From: Sva-07 sp963828415
Lineage (GTDB): Bacteria; Actinomycetota; Acidimicrobiia; Acidimicrobiales; Ilumatobacteraceae
Assembly: GCA_963828415.1 (NCBI GenBank)
Contig: CAWHEI010000012.1
Coordinates: 992,001-1,056,000 of the forward strand
Direction: 5' to 3'
DNA length: 64,000 nt
Under the pieces are notes generated by a model that was not told the DNA's origin, did not search any database, and worked only from the letters and a program-made list of their open reading frames with translations. The stretch's first letter is position 1, and the number at the start of each line of letters is the position of its first letter. Shown here one piece after another: positions 33,462-41,255 of this stretch. A program made the translations under genes and the position numbers.

Positions 33462-34250
33462 ATGACCACGATGACCGCGTATGCGCACGGCGTACCGAGT
33501 TGGATCGATCTGGCGACGCCGGATCCGACCGGCGCCAAAGCCTTCTATGGCGCGCTGTTCGGATGGCACTTCGACGACCAGCCCACCGACAACGACGGCG
33601 CTGACTACACGATGGCCGACCTCGACGGGCAGGCCACGGCCGGCATGATGCAGCTCTCGCCCGAGATGGCGGCGTCGGGGATGCCACCGGTGTGGACGAC
33701 ATACGTGACCGTCGACGACATCGACGCCGCTGTCGACACGGTCGGGTCGGCGGGCGGTTCGGTGATGCAGCCAGCGATGGATGCGATGGACGCCGGCCGC
33801 TTTGCGGTCGTCGCCGACCCCGCCGGCGCGGTGATCTGCCTCTGGGAGGCCAAGGAACACATCGGAGCCGGCGTCGTCAACGAGCACGGCGCGTTCTCCT
33901 GGAGTGAGCTGATCACGCCCGACCCCGCCGCGGTGACCCCGTTCTACAACGCCGTCTTCGGGTGGACAGCGCAGACTGCCCCGATGCCGACGGGCTCGTA
34001 CACGCTCTTCACGGTCCCCGGCGGCAACGAGAACGGGATCGCCGGAGCGATGGCACCGCCCGTCGAGGGCATGCCGGCCCACTGGGGCGTGTACTTCACG
34101 GTGGACGATGCCGCAGCGACCGTTGCCACGGCGCGCACGCTCGGTGCACAAGTGCTGATGGACGCCACCGAGATGCCCGGCGTCGGGACGCTCGCAACAC
34201 TCATGGATCCCCAGGGCGCTGCGTTCTCGATCATGCAGCCGGCGTCGTGA
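33462..34250 (+). CDS. Two-domain VOC protein (CFP30B-like)
   Basis: 262 residues; GGGAGGGG precedes the ATG. Two tandem VOC domains: GVPSWIDLATPDPTGAKAFYGALFGW (~9-125) and HGAFSWSELITPDPAAVTPFYNAVFGW (~137-260). Each has the D(P)-x-x-A-x-x-FY-x-x-x-FGW start typical of the mycobacterial 27-kDa antigen CFP30B-like hydrolase family. Catalytic role unproven. The next VOC gene starts inside its stop codon. Confidence 0.85.
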   Translation: MTTMTAYAHGVPSWIDLATPDPTGAKAFYGALFGWHFDDQPTDNDGADYTMADLDGQATAGMMQLSPEMAASGMPPVWTTYVTVDDIDAAVDTVGSAGGSVMQPAMDAMDAGRFAVVADPAGAVICLWEAKEHIGAGVVNEHGAFSWSELITPDPAAVTPFYNAVFGWTAQTAPMPTGSYTLFTVPGGNENGIAGAMAPPVEGMPAHWGVYFTVDDAAATVATARTLGAQVLMDATEMPGVGTLATLMDPQGAAFSIMQPAS

Positions 34251-34696
34251 GTGACAGCGAGGGATCGTTCGATCCTGCGTCGATGCCGACGGTGCCGTCT
34301 TCGGATCGCTCCCTGCCGGGAACGCTCGAGTTGGGAGTGTTCTCGATGTCGCTGAACGTCGCCGACCTGGACGCATCGCGCGCGTTCTACGAGAAGCTCG
34401 GCTTCGCCGAGACCGGCGGCAGTGCTGACGACGGGTGGCTGATCCTCAAGAACGGCGAGACGACCCTCGGGCTGTTCCACGGCATGTTCGAACGGAACAT
34501 GCTGACGTTCAACCCAGGGCTCACCTCCCGGATGGAGCGCATCGACACGTTCACCGATGTCCGCGACATCGAACGCACGCTCGACGATGCCGGCCTCACT
34601 GTCGACAGCGCGATCGAACCCGGGTCGATCGGGGCAGGCTCGATCACATTGATCGACCCCGACGGGAACCCGATCCTCATCGATCAGTTCTTCTGA
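34247..34696 (+). CDS. Single-domain VOC family protein
   Basis: 149 residues from a GTG overlapping the previous stop (GTGA), with later ATGs possible. FSMSLNVADLDASRAFYEKLGFAETGG, WLILKNGETTLGLFHGMFERNMLTFNPG, DIERTLDDAGLTV and LIDPDGNPILIDQFF form one glyoxalase/bleomycin-resistance module. Probably translated with the double-VOC protein. Confidence 0.8.
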   Translation: MSDSEGSFDPASMPTVPSSDRSLPGTLELGVFSMSLNVADLDASRAFYEKLGFAETGGSADDGWLILKNGETTLGLFHGMFERNMLTFNPGLTSRMERIDTFTDVRDIERTLDDAGLTVDSAIEPGSIGAGSITLIDPDGNPILIDQFF

Positions 34697-34725
34697 GCTC
34701 CGCGTCGGCCAGACCGACCCGACGG

Positions 34726-35043
34726 TCAGCCTTCGTCGAGGAGATCCTCGCGGACCGCGGTGGTCTCCTCGATCTCGATCTCGTCCTCGGAGAACTGGCC
34801 GTCACCGTCGAGATCGACCGCGGTGATCGTGGTCTCGTCGATGATGTCGACCTCGCCGTCACCGTCGACGTCGATCGCGGTGATCGTGGTCTCCTGGACG
34901 ATGTCGGCAACGCCGTCACCATCGACGTCGATGATCGTGGTGGTGGTCTCGACCACGGCGTCGGCAACGCCGTCACCGTCGAGGTCGATGACCTCGGTTT
35001 CGATGGTCATGTCGATCTCGCCGGTGTCTTCAGTGTCGCTCAT
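34726..35043 (-). CDS. Small acidic protein of tandem DxDGDG repeats
   Basis: 105 residues from ATG 35043. Four repeats of about 19 residues: VIDLDGDGVADAVVETTTT, IIDVDGDGVADIVQETTIT, AIDVDGDGEVDIIDETTIT and AVDLDGDGQFSEDEIEIEE. Each holds a DxDGDG loop like EF-hand/dockerin or VCBS-type calcium sites. The DNA repeats follow the protein repeats at about 57-base spacing. There is no signal peptide or anchor, so it seems cytoplasmic, unlike most proteins with such loops. Calcium binding is inference. Confidence 0.75.
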   Translation of the reverse strand: MSDTEDTGEIDMTIETEVIDLDGDGVADAVVETTTTIIDVDGDGVADIVQETTITAIDVDGDGEVDIIDETTITAVDLDGDGQFSEDEIEIEETTAVREDLLDEG

Positions 35044-35208
35044 TGCGTGAGTCAATCACACCGCACTCGTGCGCACCAGATCCTCGCGGAACTTCACCTA
35101 CGGTCACTCCGACCTCGACAGCACGCCGTCCCGATCGGCGGACGCGAACGTGGGCCCCTCCGAGGAGAGGCCCACGTGGTCGGAGATCCGGTCAGGACCG
35201 GTGTTGGT

Positions 35209-35988
35209 TCAGACGGATTGTGTTGTGCCCGGTGAATCCGCCAGCATCGACTCGGGGATGGTGTCCGGAGCGGCAACCTTCATCTTCTTCTTGGTGTCCC
35301 AGATGAAGGCTGCCCCCGACACGGTGCTCACGACGCCGAGGCCGGCGAGCAGAGCGGCGACACCGAGGGCGAGCTGCAGGGTGCTGTGTGTTGCTGCACC
35401 CACACCGAGTTCTGCGACCAGCGCGTGCGCCGTGCCGCTCCAGGCCATGTCACGAGCCTGACCGTCGAGCAGATCCATCCGGTCGAATCCCGTCCAGTAC
35501 CGACCGTCGACCGGCACCTCGTAGCTTCCGGGTTCGAGAACTTCACCCTGGTAGGCCTCGATGGAACCGTTGTAGGTGCCATCCGCATCGAGCTGCTCGG
35601 ACGCGATCGCCGCGGCGATGTCATCCTCGGTGAGCACGATGACCTGCGTCCCGTTCAGCGTGTGAAACGCAATCGTGGCCATCTGGAACATGTACTCACT
35701 CGCACTGTTGACGAGTGGATCGTTGGGATCCATGTCGCCATCGACCACCGGGAAGCCCCAGTCGTCCTCGAGCAGCGACATGATCGCCTGGGCGCCTTCG
35801 ACGGTGCCACGGTCGACGAGATCACCGTCTTCGTTGTAGGTGAGTTCGACGTTCTGCGCCTCGCTGAACGACTGCAGCGAGTCGTATCCGCCCTGGACCT
35901 TGCTGTAGGCGACACCAGCACCGATGAAGTATCCGATGCCAACGATGATGAGGAAGATTCCCAACAATCCGAGTGGCTTCTTGAACAT
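35209..35988 (-). CDS. Membrane protein with large central extracytoplasmic domain, unknown function
   Basis: 259 residues. N-terminal helix (LLGIFLIIVGIGYFIGAGVAYSKV), an acidic region of about 160 residues (DDWGFPVVDGDMDPNDPLVNSASEYMFQMATIAFHTLNGTQ), then a helix at about 200-228 (LALGVAALLAGLGVVSTVSGAAFIW) and a short cytoplasmic tail. The aromatic DGRYWTGFDRMDLLDGQARDMAWSG stretch is distinctive. I do not recognise the family. Confidence 0.7.
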   Translation of the reverse strand: MFKKPLGLLGIFLIIVGIGYFIGAGVAYSKVQGGYDSLQSFSEAQNVELTYNEDGDLVDRGTVEGAQAIMSLLEDDWGFPVVDGDMDPNDPLVNSASEYMFQMATIAFHTLNGTQVIVLTEDDIAAAIASEQLDADGTYNGSIEAYQGEVLEPGSYEVPVDGRYWTGFDRMDLLDGQARDMAWSGTAHALVAELGVGAATHSTLQLALGVAALLAGLGVVSTVSGAAFIWDTKKKMKVAAPDTIPESMLADSPGTTQSV

Positions 35989-36222
35989 GACAGACCCCTT
36001 TCACTGGTCTCGAGGACTCGTGAAGCAATTCACGAACTGACTTCATTTAAATGTGTGTGCACGCAAATGATCAGGGCCCTTGGACCCTCACCGACGGGGT
36101 CGAAGGTCCTGACACGCGAGTTCGGGCGCGCGCAGACAGGCGCGCGGCAATCTCCGGTGTGTCTTCGTGACGTCCGGGGCAGACCCCAGTCGTCCTCCGG
36201 GGTCAGACCCCCGACGACGTCC
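35989..36222. other. Intergenic region with AT-rich promoter-like stretch and Family A palindrome
   Basis: The first ~90 bases hold an AT-rich stretch (TTCATTTAAATG near 36042-36053) upstream of the leftward membrane-protein gene, plausibly its promoter. The rest is GC-rich and ends with the palindrome at 36189-36218. No ORF here has coding character. Confidence 0.4.
36189..36218. repeat. Family A palindrome, core GGGGTC-A-GACCCC
   Basis: GTCGTCCTCCGGGGTC, A, GACCCCCGACGAC. The inner arms are perfect for seven bases and the outer GTCGTC/GACGAC arms pair after a bulge. It lies just past the stop of the LLM oxidoreductase gene. Confidence 0.6.
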
Positions 36223-37257
36223 TCACTCAGCCCAGGACTTGATCTTTTCGATCGTCTCGAGCGGGTCGGGGCCGTGGGGAGTGATGTTGAGGTACGTGAC
36301 ACCGACGTCCTTGAACACCTGGATGCGTTCGCGCACATGGCCCTCGTCGCCAATCAGCGCGGACAGATCGATGTACTCGTCGGGCACCGCGGCGATCGCC
36401 TCGGCACGCTTGCCGGACAGGAACAGGTCCTGGATCTCGGCCGCTTCCTTCTCCCAGCCGTAGCGAACGAACAGGTCGTTGTAGAAGTTCTTCGACTTGG
36501 CACCCATACCGCCGACGTAGAAGCCGATCAGGCCACGAGCCGCCTCACGGGCTTCGTCGACGTGCGTACCGGAACCGAGAGCGACGGTGCCGCCGGCGAT
36601 GATCTCCAGTGGCGCCTTGTTCGGATCACGCTTGGCGGTGCCGGCAGCGAGCGCGTCGCCCCACACCTGCTGGAAACGGTCGGGCACGAAGTGGATCGTC
36701 TGCCAGATGTCGGCCATCTCGGCGGTGAGTTCGACGTTCTTGGGGCCGATGGTGGCGAGTGCGATCGGGATGTCCTTGGCAGGCGGCCGGTTCATGAACT
36801 TGATCGGCTTGCCGAGGCCGGTGCCACCCTCGGCGAGCGGCAGCTGGTAGGTCGCACCGTCGTGTTCGACCTTGTCGCCGCTCCACACCTTGCGACAGAT
36901 CTCGATCGTGTCACGGGTGCGTCCGATCGGCTTCTCGAACGGCACACCGTGCCAGCCTTCGATCACCTGTGGACCCGACGTGCCGAGGCCCAACACGAAC
37001 CGACCATCGGACAGCGCATCGAGCGTCGCTGCCGTCTGTGCGATCAGCGCCGGGCTTCGGGAGTACAGCGGAATGATGCCCGTCATCAGCTGCACCGTCG
37101 AGGTCTGACCGGCGAGATAGCCGAGCGTGGAGATCAGGTCGTAGCCGTAGATCTCCGCTCCCCAAATGAGGTCGACGCCTGCGGACTCCAGATCACGCGC
37201 CTGCTGCGCGAGCTTCTTCGGGTCGCCGTTGAATCCAATGGTCGTGGAGATCTTCAT
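36223..37257 (-). CDS. LLM-class F420-dependent oxidoreductase
   Basis: 344 residues. Luciferase-like TIM barrel: MKISTTIGFNGDPKKLAQQARDLESAGVDLIWGAEIYG, STLGYLAGQTSTVQLMTGIIPLYSRSPALIAQTAATLDALSDGRFVLGLGTSG, then IPIALATIGPKNVELTAEMADIWQ. The GTSGP loop and overall pattern fit actinobacterial F420-dependent members. Substrate unknown. A leaderless -10 TACGGT lies seven bases upstream of the start (complement of 37265-37270). Confidence 0.9.
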   Translation of the reverse strand: MKISTTIGFNGDPKKLAQQARDLESAGVDLIWGAEIYGYDLISTLGYLAGQTSTVQLMTGIIPLYSRSPALIAQTAATLDALSDGRFVLGLGTSGPQVIEGWHGVPFEKPIGRTRDTIEICRKVWSGDKVEHDGATYQLPLAEGGTGLGKPIKFMNRPPAKDIPIALATIGPKNVELTAEMADIWQTIHFVPDRFQQVWGDALAAGTAKRDPNKAPLEIIAGGTVALGSGTHVDEAREAARGLIGFYVGGMGAKSKNFYNDLFVRYGWEKEAAEIQDLFLSGKRAEAIAAVPDEYIDLSALIGDEGHVRERIQVFKDVGVTYLNITPHGPDPLETIEKIKSWAE

Positions 37258-37264
37258 CGCGCCG

Positions 37265-37270
37265 ACCGTA
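37265..37270 (-). promoter_or_regulatory. Leaderless -10 element (TACGGT) for the LLM oxidoreductase gene
   Basis: TACGGT on the minus strand, seven bases before the ATG at 37257, with no ribosome binding site. Confidence 0.5.
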
Positions 37271-37286
37271 GTGGCCGCGCCTTCGG

Positions 37287-38438
37287 TCAGCCGAAGGGAC
37301 CGCCCGGCGAGAACGCGTACGTGGCGAACCGCTCGCCCATCCGCCGGTAGCCGGCGCTGTTCGGGTGCAGACCGTCGGGGAGATCGTCGACGTCGTCGGC
37401 GCCGAACAACTCGTGGCCGTGGAGGTAGTGCAGCTGCCCGTCGCCCGCGCTGCGGCGCTGTGCGACCACCCGCTCGAGGAGCGTGCGGATCCGGCCGAGC
37501 GACAGGGCGCCGACCATCAACTCGTCCGCCCGCTCGACGACATCGAAGCGCCCCTCGGCGTTCGGCAGCGTGGGGCCGGGATGATTCTCGGCGGCCGGGC
37601 AGATGATCGGGCTGATCACCACGATCGGCAGGTCGGGGTGCCGATCGCGGATCGTGTCGAGGAGGCCGTGGACGGCGGGAACGAACGCCCGCTCGCGGAT
37701 CGAGTCGGCGTTGACGACGTTGATGCCGAGTTTCAGGCTGATCAGATCGGCCGGGAGGTCACGGATCGTGCGCGCCGTGAACTGGTCGAGCTGGCACTGG
37801 CCCGCGAGGCCGAGACTGTGGAGGTCCACTCGCGCCGACCGGGCCGCCACCGCCGGCCAGGTGCCCGTCGGCTGCTCGGCTTCCATGCAGTGGCTGATCG
37901 AGCTGCCGTAGTGGACCCAGCGGCGACGATCGGTCGCGGGCGGCGCTTCGATCGCTGCGGTGTCATCGAGGCGGAGCTCGCGCAGCATGGCCGTGGCGTT
38001 CTGCGCCAACCAGACTTCGATGTGCTTGGCGCCGGGAGCGAGACCGTCGAAGCGAATCACGCTCGGGTCATTGTGCACCATCTCGAAGTCGAGCGACCGA
38101 CGGTCGGCGAACCGGATCACATCGGTGACCGTCAGCGCCTCGCTGTCGACGAGCTCGCCGTCGACGACGAGATCGATCGTGGCGGTGTGCGGGGTGACAC
38201 CGCCGTACTCGAGTCGGGTGAACACCGCCTCCAACTCGATCGACGTCGAGTCGGTGACGAACTCGAGGCGCCCGCCTGACGGCATCGACGACACGAACGC
38301 GATCGCCGGATCGACGAGTTGCGCGCGCACCCAGGCGGGCAGTCGCTCGGTGAGCCCACCGCGCTCCATCGCGGTCACGTCGACGATCCCAGCGAGACGG
38401 ACCCGAGGGTCGATGACGCGGAGATCGATCGATGTCAT
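37287..38438 (-). CDS. SGNH/GDSL-type hydrolase with N-terminal beta domain
   Basis: 383 residues from ATG 38438, overlapping the SRPBCC stop (ATGA). The N-terminal ~165 residues are a beta domain (GGRLEFVTDSTSIELEAVFTRLEYGG) like the carbohydrate-binding-like partner of GDSL esterases. The hydrolase part has Block I VHYGSSISHCM (nucleophile Ser), a Gly block, Block III LKLGINVVNADS and Block V DGLHPNSAGYRRMGERF (Asp and His). It probably deacylates a carbohydrate or small ester in the cytoplasm, as there is no signal peptide. Confidence 0.85.
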   Translation of the reverse strand: MTSIDLRVIDPRVRLAGIVDVTAMERGGLTERLPAWVRAQLVDPAIAFVSSMPSGGRLEFVTDSTSIELEAVFTRLEYGGVTPHTATIDLVVDGELVDSEALTVTDVIRFADRRSLDFEMVHNDPSVIRFDGLAPGAKHIEVWLAQNATAMLRELRLDDTAAIEAPPATDRRRWVHYGSSISHCMEAEQPTGTWPAVAARSARVDLHSLGLAGQCQLDQFTARTIRDLPADLISLKLGINVVNADSIRERAFVPAVHGLLDTIRDRHPDLPIVVISPIICPAAENHPGPTLPNAEGRFDVVERADELMVGALSLGRIRTLLERVVAQRRSAGDGQLHYLHGHELFGADDVDDLPDGLHPNSAGYRRMGERFATYAFSPGGPFG

Positions 38439-38929
38439 GCGCCGGGACGAGAGCGACCGGGGGCGACCGTACGGGCGAGGATGCCGAGCGTTGCGCGCAG
38501 GCTGGATTCGGCGATGATCGGGAAGCGGTCGGCGATGCCGGCGTAGGCCTCGTGGAGTTTCGACCAGTCGTAGTACGAGGTGACGAGCGTGCCACCGTCG
38601 ATCGCCTCGAGTCGGTAGCCGTAGATGTGTCCGAGCGGGGGATCCATCGCCCCGTCGATGCTCCACGCGATCTCGGTGTCGGGCTCGAACGTCTCGATCA
38701 CGACGGTGACGTCGTATTCGCCGAGGTCGAAGTCGCGAAGCGAGTCACGGTCCATGTGGACCACGAAGCGGTCGCCGACCGCAGCGGCCGGCTCGCCCTC
38801 GGCCGACATCAGCATGCCGGACGCGTCGATGGCGACGTGGCCCTCGGGGCTGCGCAGGATGTCGAAGATCGCAGCCGGTTCCGCGGCGATTGCACGGTCG
38901 ACTTCGAGTCGGGTCACTGGTTCGGTCAT
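38435..38929 (-). CDS. SRPBCC (START-like) family protein
   Basis: 164 residues from ATG 38929. TRLEVDRAIAAEPAAIFDILRSPEGHVAIDASGM followed by VVHMDRDSLRDFDLGEYDVTVVIETFEPDTEIAW and YGYRLEAIDGGTLVTSYYDWS fit the polyketide-cyclase/dehydrase-like START fold, a hydrophobic ligand pocket. Overlaps the SGNH hydrolase start. Role unknown. Confidence 0.8.
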   Translation of the reverse strand: MTEPVTRLEVDRAIAAEPAAIFDILRSPEGHVAIDASGMLMSAEGEPAAAVGDRFVVHMDRDSLRDFDLGEYDVTVVIETFEPDTEIAWSIDGAMDPPLGHIYGYRLEAIDGGTLVTSYYDWSKLHEAYAGIADRFPIIAESSLRATLGILARTVAPGRSRPGA

Positions 38930-38955
38930 CGACGAATCCTGGCATCGGCTCGTCG

Positions 38956-39408
38956 TCAGCGACGAGCCAGCACCTTGGCCAGACTGCGCAGGGCCAGCTG
39001 GAATCCGATGCGACCGACGAACGCCGCGATCGGAGCGAAGAACGTCGGGAGGTACGGCACGGTGACGTCTTCGCGCCACTCGATGACCGAACCGGCACCG
39101 TCGGCACGCACGGTGAAGCCGGCGCCACCGCCGAGCACCGGACCGAGCTTCTCGACATCGCAGATGCCCGTCTCGGTGCCGTCGTCCCAGTCGCATCGGA
39201 TGACCCGCATCCGGTCTTCCAGCGCGACCGGCCGGAATCCGGTCCACGCGGTGAACGTGTAGCCGACCTCGTTGGGATCGCCGCCTTCACCCTCGATCTT
39301 CGTTGCCGGAATCCATGCGCCGTGGGCGGGCCAGTCCACGAGTTCGTCCCACAGCACCCGCACGGGTACGTCGAAGCGTCGGGAGAGTTCGAACCGTACG
39401 GGCGCCAT
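38956..39408 (-). CDS. SRPBCC family protein, second paralogue
   Basis: 150 residues from ATG 39408. RFELSRRFDVPVRVLWDELVDWPAHGAWIPATKIEGEG, GYTFTAWTGFRPVALEDRMRVIRCDWDDGTETG and SVIEWREDVTVPYLPTFF give the START-like fold, and LRSLAKVLARR closes it. It starts just downstream of two Family B repeats and is followed by the other SRPBCC gene on the same strand. Confidence 0.8.
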   Translation of the reverse strand: MAPVRFELSRRFDVPVRVLWDELVDWPAHGAWIPATKIEGEGGDPNEVGYTFTAWTGFRPVALEDRMRVIRCDWDDGTETGICDVEKLGPVLGGGAGFTVRADGAGSVIEWREDVTVPYLPTFFAPIAAFVGRIGFQLALRSLAKVLARR

Positions 39409-39441
39409 CACCCGATGCTGCCACCAACTCCCCCAACAACC

Positions 39442-39495
39442 CCGTTTGTGCGCAGATTCGGGTGACCCGGCCCGCCCGGAATGCAACGCAAACGG
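39442..39495. repeat. Family B inverted repeat, copy 4
   Basis: CCGTTTGTGCGCAGATTCGGGTG to CCGGAATGCAACGCAAACGG. It is in tandem with copy 5 between the PadR stop and the SRPBCC start, on the same strand as both genes. Confidence 0.75.
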
Positions 39496-39514
39496 AATCG
39501 GCCTGGCAACACCA

Positions 39515-39567
39515 CGCTTGTGCGCAGATTTGGGTGACCCGCCTCGCCAAGTCTGCAACGCAAACGG
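39515..39567. repeat. Family B inverted repeat, copy 5
   Basis: CGCTTGTGCGCAGATTTGGG to CAAGTCTGCAACGCAAACGG, 20 bases after copy 4. The left halves of copies 4 and 5 share TTGTGCGCAGATT with copy 1, so these three form a subfamily. Confidence 0.75.
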
Positions 39568-39578
39568 AACGGGCGACG

Positions 39579-40203
39579 TCAGAGATGGCGGGCGACGAGT
39601 TGGTCGAGGAAGCGGAGCGCGGCGCTGGCGGTTTCCCGACGCCAGAGCACCACGACGTCGGTGGTGTCGTCCGGAGTGGTGTCGTCGGGAATGGTGTCTG
39701 TCGGGAATGGTGTCGTCGGGAATGGTGTCGTCGGGAATGGTGTCGTCGGGAATGGTGTCGTCGGTGGCCACGGCGACGGCGAGGTCGGCCACGATTGCAC
39801 GCTGGCGCTCGAGCATCCCGCCGACGTCGACACCACATCGTTCGGCAACCACGAGCTTCAGCAGCAGCTCGCTGCGGAGATCGCGGAGATGAGGAACGGG
39901 CGTGGCCAGCCACCTGCGCAGCTCTGCCCGACCGGCGCGCGTCGCAGCGAGCACCGTGCGGTTGCCGCCGGCGATTCCCGGCTCCTCGCCGACCGATCGA
40001 ACGAGCCCACGCTCGACGAGCTGGTCGAGTGACCGGTACGTCAGCGCCCGCGACAACGACCACACTCGACCCAACTCTCCGCCGGGCCGCAGCATCGAGG
40101 CGATGGCGAAGCCGTGCGTCGGGCGCTCGTAGAGCACCCCGAGGCACGCCCATTCACCCAACAGCAGGTCACGACGACGGCGGTCGCCCGACGACTGCGT
40201 CAC
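39579..40203 (-). pseudogene. PadR-family regulator with tandem-repeat hinge and a frame break in the repeat
   Basis: N-terminal winged helix: LLLGEWACLGVLYERPTHGFAIASML, LGRVWSLSRALTYRSLDQLVERGLVRSVGEE. Effector part: RAELRRWLATPVPHLRDLRSELLLKLVVAERCGVD. Then a 15-bp repeat gives DDTIP several times; one unit (near 39685-39700) has an extra base, so the uninterrupted frame runs into Arg/His-rich junk. In the other frame the repeat continues into TDVVVLWRRETASAALRFLDQLVARHL and stop at 39579, a proper PadR C-terminus. The gene is disrupted or phase-shifted at the repeat, unless the extra base is an error. Confidence 0.7.
39680..39770. repeat. 15-bp minisatellite (GGGAATGGTGTCGTC) in the PadR gene
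   Basis: About five to six units of GGAATGGTGTCGTCG; the first has an added T (GTGTCTGTCGGG), which is the frame break. Units are almost identical, a sign of recent expansion or slippage. Confidence 0.85.
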
Positions 40204-41255
40204 GAGGGAGCAACCTCGATGTCGGTGGCCTTGACCGACGCGTGCACGAGATCGCCGACGCCGAGGTGCAACTCGTCGAGTGCCGCTGCGGTGATCTCGG
40301 CGGTGAGCGGCAACTCACCGTCGATCACCACCCGAACCCGCTCACCCAGGCGATCGACGTCGACGATCGTTCCTTCCCAGGTGTTGCGCGCGCTCGACCC
40401 GGATGCTTCGCCGCGGGCCACCAGCACCGAGTGCGGGCGGATGCTCGCGAGCGTGGGGCCGTCGGCGGCATCGGCGATCACGACGCGGGCGCCGCTCGCT
40501 GTCGTGAGCACGCCGTCAGCGACCTCGCCGGCGACGAGATTCACGCCGACGAGATCGGCGACGTAGCGCGTCCGCGGATGAGCGGTCACTTCGGCCAGCG
40601 TTCCTGCCTGCGCAACCCGACCTTCCTCGAGCACGATCACGCGGTCGGCCAGCGCGTGGGCATCGACCGGGTCGTGCGTGACGATCAGCCGCATCCCCTC
40701 GAACGTCTCGAGATGCTGACGCAGGTCCCGGCGCACGGTTGCTCGCGTGCCGACATCGAGCGCGGCGAGCGGCTCGTCGAGCAGCAGCAGGCGCGGGTTC
40801 GTCGCCAACGCTCGAGCCAGCGCGACGCGCTGGGCCTGCCCTCCGGACAACGACCCCGGACGTTCGGAGGCGTAACCCGCGATGCTCATCCGCTCGAGCC
40901 ACTGCCCGGCTTGCTCGCGCGCGTCGGCCTTCGCAGCGCCGCGGGCGCGCAGTCCATAGGCGACGTTCTCGAGAATGCTGAGGTGTTCGAAGAGCACATA
41001 GTCCTGGAAGACGAAGCCGATCGGTCGTTGTTCCGGTTCGACGAACACGTCGACGTGGGGGTCGTCGATGACCGCACCGTCGAGCACGATCCGCCCGTCG
41101 TCGATCGGTTCGAGACCTGCCAGGCAGCGCAACACAGTGCTCTTGCCCGCACCGTTGGGACCGAGCAGCGCCACGATCTCACCCGGCTCGACGGTCAGCT
41201 CGATCTCGAGGTCGAGCGTCCCGAGGCGCAGTCCGATCCGGGCGACGAGGCTCAC
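40200..41255 (-). CDS. modC: Molybdate ABC transporter ATPase (ModC)
   Basis: 351 residues from GTG 41255 overlapping the modB stop (GTGA). Walker A GPNGAGKST at 32-40, LSGGQAQRVALARALA, Walker B LLLLDEPLAALD, H-loop VTHDPVDAHAL. The C-terminus has a TOBE/mop domain (SSARNTWEGTIVDVDRLGERVRVVIDGELPLTAEITAAALDELHLGVGDLVHASVKATDIEV) that binds molybdate. Its stop overlaps the PadR start, so the PadR gene may be read from the same mRNA. Confidence 0.9.
   Translation of the reverse strand: MSLVARIGLRLGTLDLEIELTVEPGEIVALLGPNGAGKSTVLRCLAGLEPIDDGRIVLDGAVIDDPHVDVFVEPEQRPIGFVFQDYVLFEHLSILENVAYGLRARGAAKADAREQAGQWLERMSIAGYASERPGSLSGGQAQRVALARALATNPRLLLLDEPLAALDVGTRATVRRDLRQHLETFEGMRLIVTHDPVDAHALADRVIVLEEGRVAQAGTLAEVTAHPRTRYVADLVGVNLVAGEVADGVLTTASGARVVIADAADGPTLASIRPHSVLVARGEASGSSARNTWEGTIVDVDRLGERVRVVIDGELPLTAEITAAALDELHLGVGDLVHASVKATDIEVAPS

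Noticed and set aside
36223..37257. Bacterial luciferase
   Set aside because: The LLM fold is shared, but there is no luxAB pairing or lux context; the sequence fits F420-dependent oxidoreductases.
39680..39770. CRISPR-like direct repeats
   Set aside because: Units are 15 bases, contiguous and in a PadR coding sequence, so this is a minisatellite.
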